Source of the DNA: Haemophilus sp.
Lineage (GTDB): Bacteria > Pseudomonadota > Gammaproteobacteria > Enterobacterales > Pasteurellaceae
Assembly: GCA_019423025.1 (NCBI GenBank)
Contig: JAHZCD010000016.1
Coordinates: forward strand, 1-8,267
Length of the DNA: 8,267 nt
Reading direction: 5' to 3'
Below, in pieces: positions 6,006-8,267 of this stretch; the first letter of the stretch is position 1, and each line of letters begins with the position of its first letter. A model generated the notes under the pieces. The model saw only the letters and a list, made by a program, of their open reading frames with translations. It was not told where the DNA came from and did no database searches. A program made the position numbers and the translations under genes.

Positions 6006-7617
6006 ATTTTTCTTTAAGTTTGATTTTTTGCCCAGTCACGACTTTGCCGTTTTTCAATGTTGGGTTCAGTTTTAAAAGATGATTAACCGGTACATTGTAT
6101 TCACGAGAGATAGCATAGATAGTTTGATCGGCTTTCACAGTATGGTAAAGCGGGGTTTCTTTCTTGCCATCATCTTTCTTCTCATTTCCTTTTGAAGAAG
6201 TATCTTTTTTATCGTTACCTTTTTTCTCCGGCTCTTTTTTATTCTCAGCTTTTTCTTGTTTTTGATCTTTTTTAGAAACCGCTTTTTCAGCTTCAACAAT
6301 TTTGCTGTTTTTTCCTTTATTATCGGCTTTGGCTTTATCATCTGCTTTAGGTTTTTCTTCTACCTTTTTACCTTTGCCGTTATCAGGAATTTTAATGGTT
6401 TCATTCAGCCAAAGTTCTTTACGTTTTAGTTTATTTAATTCAATAATTTCACTGACTTTTACATCATATTTGTTCGCCAGGCTACCTATGCTTTCACCTG
6501 GTTTCACTTTATGACGTACGCCGCTGTCTTTGACATCGGAAGTGCGGTCTGATTTTTCAGTGTTTTTCTCTTCTTGTTTAGTTGGCTCTTCCGCTTTTTT
6601 GCCTTTGCCATTATCAGGAATCTTAATGGTTTCATTTAACCAAAGTTCTTTGCGTTTCAGTTTATTTAACTCAATGATTTCGCTGACTTTGACATCATAT
6701 TTATTAGCCAGGCTACCAATGCTTTCACCGGATTTCACTTTATGGCGAATACCGCTGTCTTTGACATCTGAAGTGCGGTCAGATTTTTCATTGTTTTTAT
6801 CGTTTGATTTTGTAGATTTGCTGTCTTGCTCATCACTAGGTGGAACGGCAATCGCTTTTAAATTACCATTACGATAAGCAACCAAACCTTCATAAATCAT
6901 ATAAGCAATACGACGACGATAAGCAATGGTATTCAGTTTTTGTTCTTCTTCCATATTGGAAAGGAAACCTGTTTCCACCAGAACAGAAGGAATATCGGGT
7001 GAACGCAATACGCCAAGGCTCGCATGTTGTGGCGTGCTGCGACTTAAGGAGGTTACGCGAGCAAAGCGACGTAAAATGCTGTTACCAAGTTCGTAGCCTG
7101 TACGTTGGCTGTGACCAAATTGTAGGTCGAGTACAGTTTGATCTAAATATTTGTCATTGTTATTGGAAAGTACTTTTCCTGCGCCACCTAAAAGCTCAGA
7201 GCGTTTTTCATCATCTTCTAACCATTGACCCATTTCATCGTTGGCACGGCGATTGGATAGCACCCAAACAGATGCGCCACGTTGGTCTGCATTGAGAGAG
7301 GAGTCAGCATGGATAGACACAAGGAAATTTGCTTTATATTTACGTGCGATTTCAGAACGTTCTGGCACGGAAATGTAGTAATCGCTACTGCGTGTTAAAA
7401 CACCTTTGAAATTAGGATCTTTATCTAATAAGGCTTTTAATTCTCGCGCGATAGAAAGGGTGACATTTTTTTCATAAATGCCTAAATTTTTTCCGATAGC
7501 ACCGGGATCTTTACCGCCATGGCCGGGATCAATGGCAATTGTCCATTGTGGGGCGGCAAATACAGTAGTAGAAATTAGAGAAAATATTCCAAAAAGAAAC
7601 GAAAATTTTGCTTTCAT
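6004..7617 (-). CDS. amiB: Periplasmic N-acetylmuramoyl-L-alanine amidase AmiB with three LysM modules
   Basis: AmiB cuts the amide bond between MurNAc and the stem peptide, splitting septal peptidoglycan during division; in E. coli EnvC activates it. Residues 1-21 form a signal peptide, probably cleaved after VFA. The Amidase_3 domain (about 25-247) keeps the zinc and catalytic residues: H33 in DPGHGG, E49, H103 in SIHAD and E215 in VETGF. The segment at about 126-165, including ELLGGAGKVL, corresponds to the autoinhibitory helix of E. coli AmiB. Two almost identical LysM modules follow (about 291-335 and 368-412), then a linker of about 70 residues packed with K, E and D (417-488), then a divergent third LysM (491-535). 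E. coli AmiB is about 445 residues with one C-terminal LysM, so at 537 this is a long form. The start lies 11 bases after tsaE with no clear Shine-Dalgarno sequence. Confidence 0.96.
   Translation of the reverse strand: MKAKFSFLFGIFSLISTTVFAAPQWTIAIDPGHGGKDPGAIGKNLGIYEKNVTLSIARELKALLDKDPNFKGVLTRSSDYYISVPERSEIARKYKANFLVSIHADSSLNADQRGASVWVLSNRRANDEMGQWLEDDEKRSELLGGAGKVLSNNNDKYLDQTVLDLQFGHSQRTGYELGNSILRRFARVTSLSRSTPQHASLGVLRSPDIPSVLVETGFLSNMEEEQKLNTIAYRRRIAYMIYEGLVAYRNGNLKAIAVPPSDEQDSKSTKSNDKNNEKSDRTSDVKDSGIRHKVKSGESIGSLANKYDVKVSEIIELNKLKRKELWLNETIKIPDNGKGKKAEEPTKQEEKNTEKSDRTSDVKDSGVRHKVKPGESIGSLANKYDVKVSEIIELNKLKRKELWLNETIKIPDNGKGKKVEEKPKADDKAKADNKGKNSKIVEAEKAVSKKDQKQEKAENKKEPEKKGNDKKDTSSKGNEKKDDGKKETPLYHTVKADQTIYAISREYNVPVNHLLKLNPTLKNGKVVTGQKIKLKEK
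6361..6560. repeat. Direct repeat, second copy of the amiB LysM module
   Basis: This block matches 6592-6791 at a constant offset of 231 bases with no gaps. My hand count gives about 174 of 200 identical positions. It encodes the second LysM of AmiB (residues about 354-421) and includes the uptake signal at 6540. Both outer edges are approximate, since similarity fades gradually at the left end (lysine-rich linker) and is low-complexity at the right. Confidence 0.9.
6540..6548 (+). other. DNA uptake signal sequence core (AAGTGCGGT), second LysM repeat
   Basis: This is a perfect core followed by CTGATTTTTC, encoding Asp-Arg-Thr-Ser at the start of the second amiB LysM repeat. It is exactly 231 bases from the copy at 6771. 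Confidence 0.92.
6592..6791. repeat. Direct repeat, first copy of the amiB LysM module
   Basis: This is the partner of 6361-6560 and the first copy in the direction of translation (AmiB residues about 277-344). Across these 68 residues I see only three amino-acid differences between copies: I290/V367, S296/P373 and A342/V419. It includes the uptake signal at 6771. The roughly 30 bases between the two blocks encode a short PTKQEEKNT-type spacer. Confidence 0.9.
6771..6779 (+). other. DNA uptake signal sequence core (AAGTGCGGT), first LysM repeat
   Basis: This is a perfect core followed by CAGATTTTTC, encoding Asp-Arg-Thr-Ser at the start of the first amiB LysM repeat. It is the repeat partner of the signal at 6540. 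Confidence 0.92.
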
Positions 7618-7628
7618 GTAAGTCAGTT

Positions 7629-8099
7629 TTATAGTTGCGTCAAAATATGCTCACCCACTGAATTTTGAGCGATTAGCGTAATGTTGCGAGCATCGTCGTA
7701 ATAATCAATATTCACCAATAAATCAGCCTCAGGCAAGATGCCCTTACCTTTTTCTGCCCATTCGATTAAGCAGATGCAATTTTGGCTGAAATAATCACGA
7801 ATGCCCATAAATTCCAATTCTTCAGGATCGGCAAGACGATATAAATCAAAGTGATAAATCATTTTCCCTGCAATGCTATATTCTTCCACTAAAGTATAAG
7901 TAGGGCTTTTGACATTGCCTTGGTAGCCTAAACCTTGCACCATTCCACGAGTCAGGGTGGTTTTCCCTGCGCCAAGATCGCCATTAAAATAAAGCACAAT
8001 GGCATTATCTTTCGGTTGTTTTATAAGCACTTCAGCCAGTTTTTTACCAAAACGGAGCATCGTGCCTTCATCAGGAATGTATTGGGTGAATTCGGTCAT
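7629..8099 (-). CDS. tsaE: tRNA threonylcarbamoyladenosine biosynthesis ATPase TsaE
   Basis: TsaE (formerly YjeE) is the ATPase that works with TsaB and TsaD to place threonylcarbamoyl on N6 of A37 in ANN-decoding tRNAs. The 156-residue protein has the family size. Visible motifs are the Walker A GDLGAGKTT (40-48, K46 and T47), SPTYTLVEEY (65-74), HFDLYRLADPEELEFMGIRD (83-102) and LIEWAEKG (111-118). The ATG at 8099 has no clear Shine-Dalgarno sequence. An internal ATG (M14) has GAAGG 4 bases upstream, but starting there would remove the TQYIPDE segment, which matches the N-terminal length of family members, so I kept the longer form. It is the first gene of the five-gene operon and is followed by amiB, the common gammaproteobacterial pairing. 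Confidence 0.96.
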   Translation of the reverse strand: MTEFTQYIPDEGTMLRFGKKLAEVLIKQPKDNAIVLYFNGDLGAGKTTLTRGMVQGLGYQGNVKSPTYTLVEEYSIAGKMIYHFDLYRLADPEELEFMGIRDYFSQNCICLIEWAEKGKGILPEADLLVNIDYYDDARNITLIAQNSVGEHILTQL

Positions 8100-8136
8100 T
8101 ATTAGAGTGATTTTTTTAGGTTAAAGTTTCTAACGA

Positions 8137-8165
8137 ATTTTATCGTATTTTGAAGGGAATATGTA
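8137..8165 (-). promoter_or_regulatory. Candidate promoter for the tsaE-amiB-mutL-miaA-glnE operon
   Basis: On the minus strand, TAAAAT (8142-8137, five of six matches to TATAAT) lies 17 bases after TACATA (8165-8160, only three of six matches to TTGACA). Transcription would start near 8130, giving a leader of about 30 bases. It sits between the tRNA-Gly terminator and tsaE, where an operon promoter is needed. The -35 is poor and the region is AT-rich, so this is a positional guess. Confidence 0.35.
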
Positions 8166-8178
8166 GGGAAAATACAAT

Positions 8179-8209
8179 AAAAAAATCCGCTGCTTTTCAG
8201 CAACGGATT
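8179..8209 (-). terminator. Intrinsic terminator of the tRNA-Gly transcript
   Basis: On the minus strand AATCCGTTGCT pairs over 11 positions (one wobble) with AGCAGCGGATT around a GAAA tetraloop, followed at once by seven T residues. It begins 7 bases after the CCA end of the tRNA, so it closes that transcript and separates it from tsaE. Confidence 0.93.
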
Positions 8210-8216
8210 GAGAATT

Positions 8217-8267
<51 letters not shown>

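Noticed and set aside
6135..6341. Lysine-rich 68-codon minus-strand frame
   Set aside because: It is an alternative frame of the A-rich amiB linker; the basic composition comes from AAA and AAG codons and not from a real gene.
6302..6877. Two plus-strand open frames with similar hydrophobic peptides
   Set aside because: Their similarity to each other only reflects the antisense of the duplicated LysM module in amiB.
6840..7295. Plus-strand open frame of 151 codons opposite amiB
   Set aside because: It lies wholly antisense to the conserved amidase domain, shows no recognisable motif and has no ribosome binding site I can see; it is a shadow frame.
8060..8099. Later start for tsaE at the internal ATG (codon 14) with GAAGG upstream
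   Set aside because: The shorter form would lose an N-terminal segment that the family has before the P-loop; the longer start fits family length better.

Overview
The window is an ordinary chromosomal housekeeping segment from a member of the Pasteurellaceae, most likely Haemophilus or a close relative. The best evidence is seven perfect copies of the 9-base DNA uptake signal core AAGTGCGGT (or its complement) in 8.3 kb. This is the Haemophilus-type core rather than the ACAAGCGGT type of the Actinobacillus pleuropneumoniae branch. Low GC content, the gene order and the protein sequences agree. From memory, the order matches the HI0065-HI0069 region of H. influenzae. The proteins look similar to those but not identical, so I do not commit to a species.

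Layout from left to right: the 3' part of a 5S rRNA gene on the plus strand with its intrinsic terminator (1-130); a short spacer with a second long hairpin (211-249) between the rRNA operon and the convergent protein operon; then five head-to-tail genes on the minus strand. Read in the direction of transcription (right to left) these are tsaE, amiB, mutL, miaA and glnE. Gaps are 11, 8, 1 and 3 bases, so they are almost certainly cotranscribed. Upstream of tsaE is about 117 bases holding a probable weak promoter and the terminator of a tRNA-Gly(GCC) gene, whose 3' two thirds lie at the right edge. No intergenic stretch exceeds about 130 bases.

Functionally the operon is mixed, as in other gammaproteobacteria. 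TsaE and MiaA both serve modification of A37 beside the tRNA anticodon (t6A and i6A). AmiB splits septal peptidoglycan, MutL is the matchmaker of mismatch repair, and GlnE adenylylates and deadenylylates glutamine synthetase. In E. coli miaA is followed by hfq and hflX; here it is followed directly by glnE.

The most unusual feature is in amiB. A LysM module of about 65-68 codons is present twice in tandem at a 231-base period, followed by a lysine-rich linker and a third, divergent LysM. Each copy carries its own uptake signal. The copies are about 87% identical in DNA by hand count but about 96% identical in protein, so the duplication is not recent and both copies seem to be under selection. 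I saw no insertion sequence, prophage, CRISPR array, defence locus or clear undescribed system.
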